Shown here: piece by piece, positions 43,811-53,901 of the stretch | Layout: each line of letters opens with the position of its first letter | Numbering within the stretch: position 1 is the stretch's first letter | Source: Pythium myriotylum | Taxonomy: Eukaryota; Oomycota; Peronosporomycetes; Pythiales; Pythiaceae | Length of the DNA stretch: 64,000 bases | Reading direction: 5' to 3' | Assembly (NCBI GenBank): GCA_023091665.1 | Contig: JALJCQ010000024.1 | Coordinates: 496,001 to 560,000 of the forward strand | The notes under the pieces: generated by a model | Seen by the model: the letters and a program-made list of their open reading frames with translations, nothing else | Told to the model about the DNA's origin: nothing | The model's database searches: none | Position numbers and translations under genes: made by a program

Positions 43811-45460
43811 TTAGTCAGCAGCGGCCACGATGGCAAGGACGATGGCCACAACGACCACGATGAGCAGGATCAGCTTGCCGATCGTGGCCTCCATGCGGGT
43901 GATTGGGCGCAGCACGATGCGCAGCACCTTCTCGGACGAGGGCGTGTAAGGCGCGTACCGCTGCGCGAGGTCGAGCAGGCTGTACTTGTACATGACCGAC
44001 TTCTTGTGCGAGAAGGCGTCGAAGCCTGCCTTGCCGTGGTAGGCGCCCGAACCGGACGTGCCAACGCCGCCGAAGGGCAGGTGACTGTTGGCGAGCTGCA
44101 TCATCGAGTCGTTGATGACCATGCTGCCCGAGGTCGTGTCGGCCGCGACCTTCTTCTTGTTGCTACCGTTCGTGCTGTAGAGGTAGAGAGCGAGCGGCTT
44201 GTCACGCTTGTTGACGAAGTTGATGGCCCACTCGATCTGGCCCGCTGGGTAGTAGTAGATCGGCAGCAGCGGCCCGAAGAGCTCGTCGGCCATGACGGCG
44301 CTCGACGTGAAGGCCTGGAGGTCCGTCTTGAAGTTGAAGAGCGTCGGCTGGATGTAGTTCTCCTTGGCGTCCGTGGCGCCGCCGTACGTGATCTTGGCGC
44401 GGTCGTTCTTGAGGATACCCTCGAGGCGCTTGAACATGCGCTCGTTCACGACGCGGCCGTAGCAGTCACTTTGCTGGGCATCGACACCGTAGAACTTGAC
44501 GATGTACTTCTCCATAGCGGCGATGAGCTTGTCACCGACGCGCTCGTCCACGAGCAGGTAGTCCGGGCGCACGCAGGTCTGGCCGCCGTTTGTGAACGCG
44601 CCCCACGTGAGACGGCGCGCCGAGAGTTCAATGTCGGCCGTGTGGTCCACGATCGCCGGACTCTTGCCGCCGAGCTCGAGCACCGTGGGCGTGAGGTGTT
44701 CGGCGGCCGCGCGCGCGACGATCTTGCCGAGGAAGCAGCCGCCCGTGGCGAAGATGAGGTCGTAGCGCTCGCGCAGCATGGCCTTGGTCTCCTCGACACC
44801 GCCGTAGACGTAGCGCACGAAGCGTCTGTCCATGTACTTGTCAAAGAGCGAGATGAGCACGTTGTTGAGGTAGCGCGTGGTGTCATCGCCCGGGAGACGC
44901 ACGACGGCGCAGTTGCCGGCCGCGAGCGCCGAGATGAGCGGCACGATGAGCAGGTTCACCGGGTAGTTCCACGTGCCGATGATGCAGACGACGCCGAGCG
45001 GGTCGCGGTGGACGTACGAGAGGCCCGGGAGGTTGGCGAGGTTGGTGCCCACGAGCTGCGGCTTGGCCCAGTCCTCGAGGTAGTCGAGGTGTTCCTGGAG
45101 CTCGGCGAGCGAGATGGCGATCTCGGTGCCGTAGGCCTCGGTCGGGTGCTTGTGGAGGTCCTTCCACATGGCCTCCTTCATGGCGGTCTCGCCCTCGACC
45201 ATGAGCTGGCGCAGCTGGAGCAGCAGCGCGCGGCGCTGCTTGAGGTCGCGCGTGGCGCCCGACTCGAAGGTCTCGCGCAGCTCGCGCACGTCGCGCTCCG
45301 TGTTCTGGCGCGAGACGTCCGGGAAGGCGTTGGAGAGCGTGGCGCCGTACATGGCGAGCTGCGACGTCGGCTTGCCGTGGTCTTCGAGCACGGCGATGTA
45401 CTTGTGACCGGGGTTCGCGAGGTCGTTGGTGTCGGTCGGGGTCTGGACGGGGTGCGCCAT
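43811..45460 (-). CDS. Class 3 (fatty) aldehyde dehydrogenase, C-terminal anchor
   Basis: 549 aa from ATG 45460. It is an ALDH3-type enzyme: GTWNYPVNLLIVPLISALAAGN, IFATGGCFLGKIVARAA, VLELGGKSPAIVD (general-base Glu), GGQTCVRPDY (catalytic Cys296), and LPFGGVGTSGSGAYHGKAGFDAFSH. A hydrophobic C-terminal segment (LILLIVVVVAIVLAIVAAAD) anchors it in a membrane, as in fatty aldehyde dehydrogenase ALDH3A2. It oxidises aldehydes, probably medium to long chain, with NAD(P)+. It has a 36-residue N-terminal extension compared with the two paralogues on the plus strand at 49-53 kb. Confidence 0.95.
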   Translation of the reverse strand: MAHPVQTPTDTNDLANPGHKYIAVLEDHGKPTSQLAMYGATLSNAFPDVSRQNTERDVRELRETFESGATRDLKQRRALLLQLRQLMVEGETAMKEAMWKDLHKHPTEAYGTEIAISLAELQEHLDYLEDWAKPQLVGTNLANLPGLSYVHRDPLGVVCIIGTWNYPVNLLIVPLISALAAGNCAVVRLPGDDTTRYLNNVLISLFDKYMDRRFVRYVYGGVEETKAMLRERYDLIFATGGCFLGKIVARAAAEHLTPTVLELGGKSPAIVDHTADIELSARRLTWGAFTNGGQTCVRPDYLLVDERVGDKLIAAMEKYIVKFYGVDAQQSDCYGRVVNERMFKRLEGILKNDRAKITYGGATDAKENYIQPTLFNFKTDLQAFTSSAVMADELFGPLLPIYYYPAGQIEWAINFVNKRDKPLALYLYSTNGSNKKKVAADTTSGSMVINDSMMQLANSHLPFGGVGTSGSGAYHGKAGFDAFSHKKSVMYKYSLLDLAQRYAPYTPSSEKVLRIVLRPITRMEATIGKLILLIVVVVAIVLAIVAAAD

Positions 45461-47423
45461 AGTGGAGGCTAAATCAGTGGATATCGGGATATCGATGGGT
45501 TCTCTACTGAGTTAGAGTTCAACACTGCGACTAAACAGCGCCCTGTCGTGCGATTAGACTGCGCCAGGGAGGAATCGAGAATGGATCTCGACGCGAATTT
45601 GGCCGTGAGTTAATCATAGCGCGCTGGTTGTCGGGAGAGCGAGAGAGCGGGAGGGCAGCTCACGCCGGAAAACCTGGGCGCGCGGACCTGCTGGCGGGGA
45701 AGAGCCACGAATATGGCACGCCGCGATGCCATCATCCAGGATGAGTATGAACTGGCCCTGCGCGATTGCTTGATCAAGGCGGATTTCAGCCAATCACAAC
45801 GAGGATGAACTAAACTGTAGCCAATGAGACAGCGACTTAATCGCCTGGTGAGCAGCTCAACGTGGTTTAACTCGGGGGCTTTCGTGGTCGACGCGACAGG
45901 CTCAAGGATCGAGGGGCGACGTCGCGTCGACCTCGACAGGCTCGCCGTGGACGAGCCCCGTGGGTCCATGGAGGTCTTCCGCGGGACCAGGCGGAGTGTT
46001 CGTGTTGCGTTGAGCGGGCCAGGGTCTCCGATCCCAGAAACGAGACTGAATGGTCAGTCCACGTGAGCCACCTGGACTCGTGGCCTCGCAGCCTTCCGAG
46101 GTACTGAAAACCGTACTTGATCAAGTGCCGGACGGGAATCGACACCTGGAAGAAAGCTGCGTCACTCAACTGTCAGTGGATGCATCCGACACCAGCCAGT
46201 TGAGGGCTGTGCAGTACCGTACGCGACCCAAGTGCAAGGCGGGCGTTGTGAAAGTCGCAGGGCGTCAGTTGGGCCGTGTACTGTACGCTGCACCCTCGCG
46301 TGCGCGCCACGGCGGACCATGGAGCGAGACGAATCGCCTCGCGCTGGCTGAGCAGTCTGTCTGGCGCCAGCAAGGATGTGTAGGTTCAGCGCAGTCACTT
46401 GACCAGGCACCCAGTCGATTCTTCTTTTCGACGCCAGGCGATTCGCCATCATCAAGTGACGACTTGAAGTGAAAGTGCACATTGGAAATTTCCGCCCTGG
46501 GAATGCATGTGCATGTGCAGCACGGGGCAGCTGCCTCGCCTCGCCGACTTGATTGTAAGTCGGCTGCAAAGAGAGGAGATGTCCAGCGGATTGCTAAGCT
46601 GAAACGAATCTCCGTTTCGCGTCAAGAAGCAAAGCCGGCGTGACGCGACGCCAGTGACGAGAAGAGTGTTCTCGCAGTCGAAGGCACTTCCTTCGCTCGA
46701 AAAATTGCTCCTCTCGCCCGAGCTTCAAGGTCTCTTCACCGGAATGCGAAAATTGCGACGGAAAAGAATCAAGACCCACGGAGTGTCGGACCGAAAGTGA
46801 GACGTTGAACTTGTCGTTGGGTGATTCCGAAAGGGAGGAAACTTTGAGAATTGATGCGAAGCATCATGTTATCAAAACAGGGTGGTCTTTTTGCACCATA
46901 AGCGTACTGTGTCGTGACGTATATTTTACTGCTCGCGAGTGAATACACCTGGAAGTGGCACTGACGGCGTGGATGGGTCAGGTGGTCGACGTGACTCGAG
47001 ATGGCGTCGACGCTTGGGGGGCGGTGACGTAATGACTGCGCCTCGGCCGTGTCATCGCGCGTGACGGCGAGTGCCACTCGAGTCGAGCGTTGCGTTTCGA
47101 TGGCCGAGGCCCAGCTGGTCGAGGATTCGACAAACAAAGTGGCGCCCGCAATCCCAATCGCTGGAAAGTCGACCTTCGAAAACGAGGCGACGTCACCGGT
47201 CGGGGCCTCTCGTGGCCTCACAGCATCCTCCTCGCTCCTCGCAGTCACTCACCTGCACCCTTTCGTCTTCGACCATCGACGCTCGACCAGCGAGTCCCAC
47301 AACCCCAGAGTCGCACGGCCTGTTTGCCATCAGAAGTTGGCAGAAACAAGATAGCCTCCCCCCAAAAAGCACGCGCTGTCCGCCGCTTCACTCTCGAATC
47401 TCCGTCTGAACCCCTCCACCGCC
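45461..47423. other. Long intergenic region, nothing recognised
   Basis: 1963 bp between the minus-strand aldehyde dehydrogenase and the zinc-finger gene. It has CCAAT boxes near 45790 and 45821 on the plus strand. Short frames are present but show no domain. It is probably a long divergent promoter region. Confidence 0.55.
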
Positions 47424-48367
47424 ATGGCGACCGAACGCGCTGCGAGCCCTGCTCCGACCTCCGCGCCCGTGGCGCCGCGCGTGCGCTCGCCGCTCACGGT
47501 CAGCGCGAGCTTCTTCACGCCCATCGAGCGCGACGACTTGTACATCAAGGAGGAGGCCACCGACCGCTTCACGCCGCTCCCAGTCTTCGCCGACTTGATC
47601 CGCGCGTCGTACCTCGCCAATGGACCAGCCATGTCCCCGCTGCCGTCGCTCTCCAAGACATCGATCGGATTTCTGCTGGACACCACGCGCAAGCCGACGC
47701 CACAGGATCTCCCGCCTCTCGAGCCGCTACCATCGCCGCACGGTATGTCGCAGCTCCTACCGTGCATCCTCCTTTGTTTCGCTCGCGGCTGACGCGCTCT
47801 CTACAGGTGAATTCACAGGGCGCGCCAGCATCAGCTCCGTCCCATCGCCGACCATGTCGCCGCGCGACAGCACGGCGTTGAAGAGAGATTCTTCCAAGCG
47901 CAAGGTCCGCCCGGCCAGTCGCACGTGCAAGTTCGAGAACTGCCACCAGTACGTCGTGGACCACGGCCTCTGCGTTCGCCATGGGGTACGCTCTCAATTT
48001 CTATGATCCTGGACGCCTGTTCAAATCTCTAATTTGTGTGCATCTGCAGGGCGGCAAGCGATGCACGATGGAAGGCTGCACGTCTCGAGCCAAGCACTAC
48101 GGCCGCTGCTGGCGCCACGGGGGCTCGATGGAGTGCAAGGTCTCGGGCTGCGTGAACCGCGCCAAGTCGCGCGGCTACTGCTGGTCCCACGGCGGCGGCA
48201 CCAAGTGCAAGTCGGACGACTGCGAGAAGATCGCCATCTCCAACGGCCTCTGCTGGGCCCACGGCGGCGGCAAGCGCTGCGGGGCGCCCGGGTGCATGAA
48301 GCAGGCCTACGAGCGCACGGGCAACCTCTGCAACAGCCACTTCCAGCAGTCCAAGCGAGAGACGTGA
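47424..48367 (+). CDS. WRKY19-like zinc-finger repeat protein, three exons
   Basis: Exons 47424-47742, 47807-47985 and 48050-48367 (two 64-nt introns, phases 1 and 0) give 271 aa. The N-terminal 150 residues are Pro/Ser-rich. The C-terminal half has five tandem units of about 23 residues of the form C-x4-C-x8-9-G-x-C-x2-H-G-G: CKFENCHQ...CVRHGGG, CTMEGCTS...CWRHGGS, CKVSGCVN...CWSHGGG, CKSDDCEK...CWAHGGG and CGAPGCMK...CNSHF. This is the zinc-binding repeat annotated as WRKY19-like in oomycete proteins. The second intron falls inside the first HGGG. It is a probable nuclear or DNA-associated regulator. Confidence 0.85.
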
Positions 48368-48399
48368 GGTAGCTCGCTCGTGGAGGCAAGGTAGCATAG

Positions 48400-48497
48400 G
48401 GTAGGAACGAATAGCGTAGGGTGAAGGTAGGCTAGTGTAATGTAGTGGAGGGTAGTGTAGTGCAGTCAGTAATAGTGTAAGGCAGTGTAGTGTAGGT
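48400..48497. repeat. Degenerate TAGTGTA/GTAGG simple repeat
   Basis: About 100 bp built from variants of TAGTGTAG, AGGGTAG and AGGTAG just after the zinc-finger gene stop, overlapping the end of the frame on the other strand. Confidence 0.7.
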
Positions 48498-49041
48498 CGT
48501 CCATAGACAGCCTCGGATCAGAATAGGTTTTATTTATTCGCCGCCATCGATCACGGGAATGACTCGTCCAACTTCCATTGGAGAAGAAGTTGGTTGACGA
48601 AGATCCGACAGTCGCATCGCGAGTCGAAGCTTCGTCCCGAATCTCTGGAGACGGCAGATGACGCCGGTTCACAGGCCCTGACTTCGTCATGCGACCACCA
48701 AACTGCCTGACCGGCGAATGTTGCCCGGTCTCTTGATCAGAAGGGGTAGGGGAAGAAGGTGGCGCGTCATCCGCAGTGGAGGACAACTCGCCCCGTCTCT
48801 GTGCTTGAACCTCGAATCCAGGTTCCAGGAGAAACGGCTTGAACTGGAGGTCAACCTGGAAACCTTGGCACCGGACTTGATCCAAAACACGGTAGGTTGG
48901 TTTCTCTCTTAAAACCGTCAAATGGAAATACTGGTAAAATACCGGTAGAGTCTTTTTGGAATAATCGAACTGTCCAACATCCGGTCCTTGGGCCTCAGTC
49001 ACGATCACCGGTGTTTCCCATCGTTGGGTCCAACCGTGCAA
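48466..49041 (-). CDS. Hypothetical ORF without ATG, doubtful
   Basis: 191 codons with no ATG start (first codon TTG 49041, preceded by a stop). The first 80 residues look protein-like (FDYSKKTLPVFYQYFHLTVL, FQVDLQFKPFLLEPGF); the rest is Ser/Thr-rich. It could be the 3' exon of a gene whose first exon I cannot place between here and the aldehyde dehydrogenase start at 49337, or a gene fragment. The C-terminal codons run into the simple repeat at 48.4 kb. No family recognised. Confidence 0.3.
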   Translation of the reverse strand: MHGWTQRWETPVIVTEAQGPDVGQFDYSKKTLPVFYQYFHLTVLREKPTYRVLDQVRCQGFQVDLQFKPFLLEPGFEVQAQRRGELSSTADDAPPSSPTPSDQETGQHSPVRQFGGRMTKSGPVNRRHLPSPEIRDEASTRDATVGSSSTNFFSNGSWTSHSRDRWRRINKTYSDPRLSMDDLHYTALHYY

Positions 49042-49336
49042 TCAGCCGCCGACTTCAAGCTCGTATCTTATTTAAATTCGCCCAAACCATCTTCTATCAG
49101 TATAATGCTGAGATATCCACTGAGTTAGCGTCCTCCTTGGAGTTTACGACAACAGATTGTGGTCGAATCACCACTCTGACATCCTCGAAGCTTACACCAT
49201 CGTTAGGACCCAGTTGAAGAACCCGTCACGTCGGCGACCTCTGGTAATCGGGAGAGGCCTCAGCAGGACCCGTCGTGCGCAAGGGAGCTTCACAAGTGAA
49301 GACACCTCCCCTCGACCACCAGGCTGCTATTGTACC

Positions 49337-50905
49337 ATGTACGGCTCGCTCAACGACGCGTCGTCGCTCTCCAACGCCTTCCCGGACGTGACCAAGCAGG
49401 ACACGGCGCGCGATGTGCGCGAGCTCCGCGCGAGCTTCAAGTCGGGACTCACGCTCGACATCCCGCAGCGTAAGAAGGTGCTGCTTCAGATCCAGAAGCT
49501 GCTCGTCGAAGGCGAGGAGGTCATCAAGCAGGCGCTCTGGAAGGACCTCCACAAGCACAAGACCGAGGCCTACGTGTACGACTTCGCCTTGACCAAGGTC
49601 GAGCTCCAGGAGCACCTCGACTACCTCGAGGACTGGGCCAAGCCGCAGAAGGTCGGCACGGACGTTGGCAACTTGCCCGGCGCTTCGTACATCCACAAGG
49701 ACCCGCTCGGCGTTGTCTGTGTCATTGGCACGTGGAACTACCCGATCAACTTGCTCTTCACGCCGCTCATCTCGGCAGTTGCCGCGGGCAACTGCGTCGT
49801 CGCGCGTCTCCCGGGTGACGACACCACGCGCTACCTGAACAACGTCCTCATCTCGCTCTTCGACAAGTACATTGACAAGCGCGTTGTCCGTTATGTGTAC
49901 GGCGGCGTCGAGGAGACCAAGGCCATGCTGCGCGAGCGCTACGACCTGATCTTCGCCACGGGAGGCTGTTTCCTCGGCAAGATCGTCGCGCGCGCCGCGG
50001 CCGAGCACCTCACGCCCACAATTCTCGAACTCGGTGGCAAGAGCCCCGCTATTGTCGACAACACGGCTGATATCGACCTCGCTGGCCGTCGTATCGCTTG
50101 GGGTGCCTTCCTTAACTCGGGCCAGACGTGTGTGCGTCCGGACTACATCCTTGTCGACGAGCGAGTTGGTGATAAGCTCGTTGAATCGTTGAAGAAGTAC
50201 ATCCACAAGTTCTACGGTGAGAACCCGCAGAAGAGCGAGAGCTACGGCCGCGTGATCAACGAGCGCAACTTCACTCGCATCCAGGCTGTGCTGGATTCGG
50301 ACAAGGCCAGCATCACGCACGGCGGCAAGACCGACGCCAAGGAGAACTACGTCGAGCCGACGCTGTGCAACTTCAAGACGAACTACGAGGCCTTCGCCTC
50401 AAGCGCCGTCATGTCGAGCGAGTTGTTCGGCCCGATCGTGCCGATCTACTACTACCCGGCGGGTCGCTTCCAGTGGGCCATCGAGTACATCAACAACCAC
50501 GAGAAGCCGTTGTCGTCGTACCTCTTCACTACGAACTCGAAGAACAAGGCCACGATCACGACCCAGACGTCGTCCGGTGGCCTGGTCTTCAACGACGTGA
50601 TTATGCACTTGGGTAACTCCCAGCTTCCATTCGGTGGTGTCGGTAACTCGGGCCACGGATCGTACCACGGCAAGGCGGGCTTCGACGCCTTCTCGCACAC
50701 CAAGTCGGTCCTGCACAAGTACAGCTTCCTGGATACCGCGGAGCGCTACGCGCCGTACTCGGACCGAAACGAGAAGGTTCTGCGCCTCGCGCTGCACGCG
50801 TACTCGCGCAAGCAGATCCGCACCTTCAAGTTCCTCTTCTACACTGCGAGCATCGCCGCGATCGCGTTCGGTGTCCTCAAGGCCGTGAAGAAGTACAACC
50901 CGTAA
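49337..50905 (+). CDS. Class 3 aldehyde dehydrogenase, C-terminal anchor (copy 2)
   Basis: 522 aa from ATG 49337, the start aligned with the third copy (YGSLNDASSLSNAFPDVTKQ); codons back to 49157 are leader. Motifs: GTWNYPINLLFTPLISA, ILELGGKSPAIVD, SGQTCVRPDY with Cys265, and LPFGGVGNSGHGSYHGKAG. The C terminus is a short hydrophobic segment followed by positive residues (FKFLFYTASIAAIAFGVLK, then AVKKYNP), a tail-anchor pattern suited to ER, peroxisome or mitochondrial outer membrane. Tandem with copy 3. Confidence 0.95.
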   Translation: MYGSLNDASSLSNAFPDVTKQDTARDVRELRASFKSGLTLDIPQRKKVLLQIQKLLVEGEEVIKQALWKDLHKHKTEAYVYDFALTKVELQEHLDYLEDWAKPQKVGTDVGNLPGASYIHKDPLGVVCVIGTWNYPINLLFTPLISAVAAGNCVVARLPGDDTTRYLNNVLISLFDKYIDKRVVRYVYGGVEETKAMLRERYDLIFATGGCFLGKIVARAAAEHLTPTILELGGKSPAIVDNTADIDLAGRRIAWGAFLNSGQTCVRPDYILVDERVGDKLVESLKKYIHKFYGENPQKSESYGRVINERNFTRIQAVLDSDKASITHGGKTDAKENYVEPTLCNFKTNYEAFASSAVMSSELFGPIVPIYYYPAGRFQWAIEYINNHEKPLSSYLFTTNSKNKATITTQTSSGGLVFNDVIMHLGNSQLPFGGVGNSGHGSYHGKAGFDAFSHTKSVLHKYSFLDTAERYAPYSDRNEKVLRLALHAYSRKQIRTFKFLFYTASIAAIAFGVLKAVKKYNP

Positions 50906-51484
50906 GCTCAAGCTGCCGAGTTGGAAAGTGGCGACCCTGTCGGTCGGGTTCTCTGCGTATGTCCCAGACCGGAAGGAATCCATTACATGTAAGATGGAAC
51001 CCACGACGCCCACAGGATCGTCGAGCGTGTGATTGACCGTGTCGTTGAAGTCCATGTTTGACAATCGACCAACGCGAGGACTCAGTCGCGAGACCAATTG
51101 CTTAGTCAGTGTCCTCAAACATGATAATTGATATCCAGAAGAGCATCCCCTTATCACAGTACATGCATCCGCTTTATAATATCACTTTGCGGAAGTTTAC
51201 TGATATAGTAAACTTCAACAGTCGAGGGACGAAACACCGCGAGTGTTTACGGGCACATGACGGGGACTTTCCTCCTCGCGATCCACGTCGCACGCCATGA
51301 TTGCTCGCCCGAGGCGAATGAATATGCCCCTCTCCGTCGGCATGCTGAGCTCCTCAGGAGGTCCCCAGGTCCTTCTCATGGCGGGGTTCTCCGACGTCGT
51401 CTTCGCGGCATAACGCTCACTACTGAAGTTTCCGGGCCTCGCCAACGCGCAATTCTCCTTCAGCCCCTACGACCACCAGGCACC
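50906..51484. other. Intergenic between tandem aldehyde dehydrogenases
   Basis: 579 bp. An in-frame ATG at 51257 would extend the next gene by 76 Arg-rich residues. Direct GATATAGTAAAC/ATATCACTTTGCGG-type AT-rich sequence near 51175-51210 may be core promoter. Nothing else recognised. Confidence 0.5.
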
Positions 51485-53080
51485 ATGGACGGCTCCCTCA
51501 ACGACGCGTCCGCGCTCTCCAACGCCTTCCCCGACGTGACCAAGCAGGACACGGCGCGTGATGTGCGCGAGCTCCGTGCGAGCTTCAAGTCGGGACTCAC
51601 GCTCGATCTTCGGGAGCGCAAGAAGGTTCTGGCCCAGATCATGACGCTGCTCGTCGAGGGCGAGGAGCTCATCACGCAGGCGCTCTGGAAGGACCTCCAT
51701 CGCCACCGAGTGGAGACGTTCATGCTCGATGTCGCCAGCACCAAGATCGAGGTCCAGGAGGCTATTGACTACCTCGAGGACTGGGCCAAGCCCCAGAAGG
51801 TCGGCACTGACATGGGCAACTTCCCGGGCAAGTCGTTCATCCACAAGGACCCTCTCGGCGTTGTCTGTGTTATCGGCACGTGGAACTACCCGATTAACTT
51901 GCTCTTCACGCCGCTCGTCTCAGCCATCGCTGCAGGCAACTGTGTCCTCGCGCGTCTTCCTGGCGACGATGCCTCTCGATACCTCAACAATGTGCTCATC
52001 TCTCTCTTTGACAAGTACGTCGACAGACGCTTCGTGCGCTACGTGTATGGTGGCGTTGAGGAGACCAAGGCCATGCTGCGCGAGCGTTATGATCTCATCT
52101 TCGCTACGGGCAGCTCCTTCCTCGGCAAGATCGTTGCTCGTGCCGCCGCAGAAAACCTCACACCAACCATCCTTGAACTTGGCGGAAAGAGCCCTGCTAT
52201 TGTCGACAACACGGCAGATATCGACCTCGCTGGTCGTCGCCTCGCCTGGGGTGCCTTCACCAACGCTGGTCAGACATGTGTGCGTCCGGATTACATCCTC
52301 GTGGATGAACGTGTCGGTGACAAGCTTGTGGAAGCGCTGCAAAAGTACATCGTTCAGTTCTATGGTGAGGATCCGCAGCAGAGCGAGTACTTTGCCCGCC
52401 TCATCAATGAGCGCAGCTTCAACCGCGTCAAGGGCGTCTTGGACGCGGACAAGTCTCGCATCACGTATGGCGGTAAGACCGACGCCAAGGAGAACTACAT
52501 TGCACCAACCCTGCTTAACTTCAAGACGGACTTCGAGGCGTTTGCCTCAAGCGCCGTGATGTCCAACGAGCTCTTCGCACCGGTCTTCCCGATCTACTAC
52601 TACCCAGCCGGCCGCTTCCAGTGGGCAGTGGACTACGTGAACAACCACGACAAGCCGCTTGCAGCGTACTTGTTCACATCCAACGAAAAGAACAAGACCA
52701 AGATCACCAACGAGACCTCATCTGGTAGCTTGGCCTTCAACGACGTCATCATGCAGCTGGGCAACACGGAGCTGCCGTTCGGTGGTGTCGGTGCCTCTGG
52801 ACATGGAGCTTACCATGGTAAGACCGGCTTTGATGCTTTCTCCCATTCCAAGGCTGTTTTGCACAAGACTGGCTTCCTGGACTCGGCGGAACGCTACGCA
52901 CCGTACACTGCGAGTAACGAGAGCACGCTGCGCTTCGCTATGCACCCGTACTCGCGCAAGCAGATCCGCAACGTCAAGCTCATCTTCTACACCGTGAGCT
53001 TCGCTGCAATTGCCGCTGGTGTCTTCTTTGCCGTGAAGAAGTTCAAGCCGGAACTGATCCCTGAGTTTCCTCAGTGGTAG
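51485..53080 (+). CDS. Class 3 aldehyde dehydrogenase, C-terminal anchor (copy 3)
   Basis: 531 aa from ATG 51485 (DGSLNDASALSNAFPDVTKQ, aligned to copy 2). The frame stays open to ATG 51257, which would add 76 residues including RRRLRGITLT, possibly a mitochondrial-type leader. Catalytic Cys265 (AGQTCVRPDY), Glu in ILELGGKSPAIVD, and the FGGVGASGHGAYHGKTG motif are intact. The C terminus has a membrane segment (VKLIFYTVSFAAIAAGVFFA) and a longer tail (KPELIPEFPQW) than copy 2. Third-position base use is less GC-rich than in copy 2, so the two copies are not recent duplicates. Confidence 0.95.
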   Translation: MDGSLNDASALSNAFPDVTKQDTARDVRELRASFKSGLTLDLRERKKVLAQIMTLLVEGEELITQALWKDLHRHRVETFMLDVASTKIEVQEAIDYLEDWAKPQKVGTDMGNFPGKSFIHKDPLGVVCVIGTWNYPINLLFTPLVSAIAAGNCVLARLPGDDASRYLNNVLISLFDKYVDRRFVRYVYGGVEETKAMLRERYDLIFATGSSFLGKIVARAAAENLTPTILELGGKSPAIVDNTADIDLAGRRLAWGAFTNAGQTCVRPDYILVDERVGDKLVEALQKYIVQFYGEDPQQSEYFARLINERSFNRVKGVLDADKSRITYGGKTDAKENYIAPTLLNFKTDFEAFASSAVMSNELFAPVFPIYYYPAGRFQWAVDYVNNHDKPLAAYLFTSNEKNKTKITNETSSGSLAFNDVIMQLGNTELPFGGVGASGHGAYHGKTGFDAFSHSKAVLHKTGFLDSAERYAPYTASNESTLRFAMHPYSRKQIRNVKLIFYTVSFAAIAAGVFFAVKKFKPELIPEFPQW

Positions 53081-53295
53081 GGGTAGCGACCGTCTTCGTG
53101 TTCCACTTTCTCATTAGCAAGCCCACAGAACAGCCCATTACGTTGAATAGCAATACTTTATGTCACCAGAAACCTCTCAGTGTCTTGATGGAATGGAATG
53201 GAATTACGGATTATGCGTTGGCCTATGGGAAACGATCTATCAGGGCTAGCCTGCCATAGAGACGCAAACAGTGCCCCCGGGGGTACTGCGGCTCT

Positions 53296-53304
53296 CTAGA
53301 AATC
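53296..53304. repeat. 9-bp target-site duplication (left, MULE-type element)
   Basis: CTAGAAATC immediately left of the inverted repeat. The same nine bases follow the right end at 54016-54024. Confidence 0.9.
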
Positions 53305-53460
53305 GAGAATTCGCCAAGATGTGAGTAAATCCAGAAGCGTTCGCCAAGAAGTGAAAACGCTCGCCAACGAGTGAGTGGCGAACCTACCAAAAAAACAGAT
53401 GACGAACCTACCTTGTAATTATACACCCGGGGTGCAAATACACAAGGTGTAAATATAGTA
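53305..53460. repeat. Left terminal inverted repeat of MULE-type element
   Basis: 156 bp, reverse complement of 53859-54015 with only a few mismatches and a one-base gap. It contains several CGCCAA sub-repeats. Confidence 0.92.
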
Positions 53461-53538
53461 CACTGTCAGACATGAGCACCTACCTGACCATGCCCAATTG
53501 CAAAACTGACAGTGAACGTGCTGGGCGGAGGCGAAGAA

Positions 53539-53901
53539 ATGAGCATGGAGCTTCACGTTGGACAAGAGTTCCCGTCTGCAAAAGCCTTTGTGGCTTATGT
53601 CCGCAGTCATGCCGCCAGTGTGAAGAAGGGTGTGAAGGTGGCGCAGCGAGGTGGGAACAACAGAACGTTGAAGTGTACGGGGGAGCAGTGTCCTTTCAAA
53701 GTGACCGCATACCAGCGGACGGAAGATAGGAAGCCTACGGTGTGTGGTACATATCCGCTGTGGTTTCTGAGCACAGAGGCCAACATCGCTGTGCTCGCGG
53801 ACTCGGAGACTCATACCAACATCAAGCCTGGCAGCGCATACTATATTTACACCTTGCATACTATATTTACACCTTGTGTATTTGCACCCCCGGGTGTATA
53901 A
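53539..53901 (+). CDS. MULE-associated N-terminal-domain ORF
   Basis: 120 aa from ATG 53539, inside the MULE-type element. VGQEFPSAKAFVAYVRSHA followed by LKCTGEQCPFKVTAY resembles the N-terminal DNA-binding region of MuDR/FAR1-type transposases. No DDE catalytic domain follows; the frame runs into the right inverted repeat, which supplies the last 15 residues and the stop. Probably the remains of a once longer transposase gene after an internal deletion. Confidence 0.6.
   Translation: MSMELHVGQEFPSAKAFVAYVRSHAASVKKGVKVAQRGGNNRTLKCTGEQCPFKVTAYQRTEDRKPTVCGTYPLWFLSTEANIAVLADSETHTNIKPGSAYYIYTLHTIFTPCVFAPPGV

Noticed and set aside
44006..45472. 488-codon plus frame over the minus-strand aldehyde dehydrogenase
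   Set aside because: Antisense shadow of an unambiguous ALDH gene.
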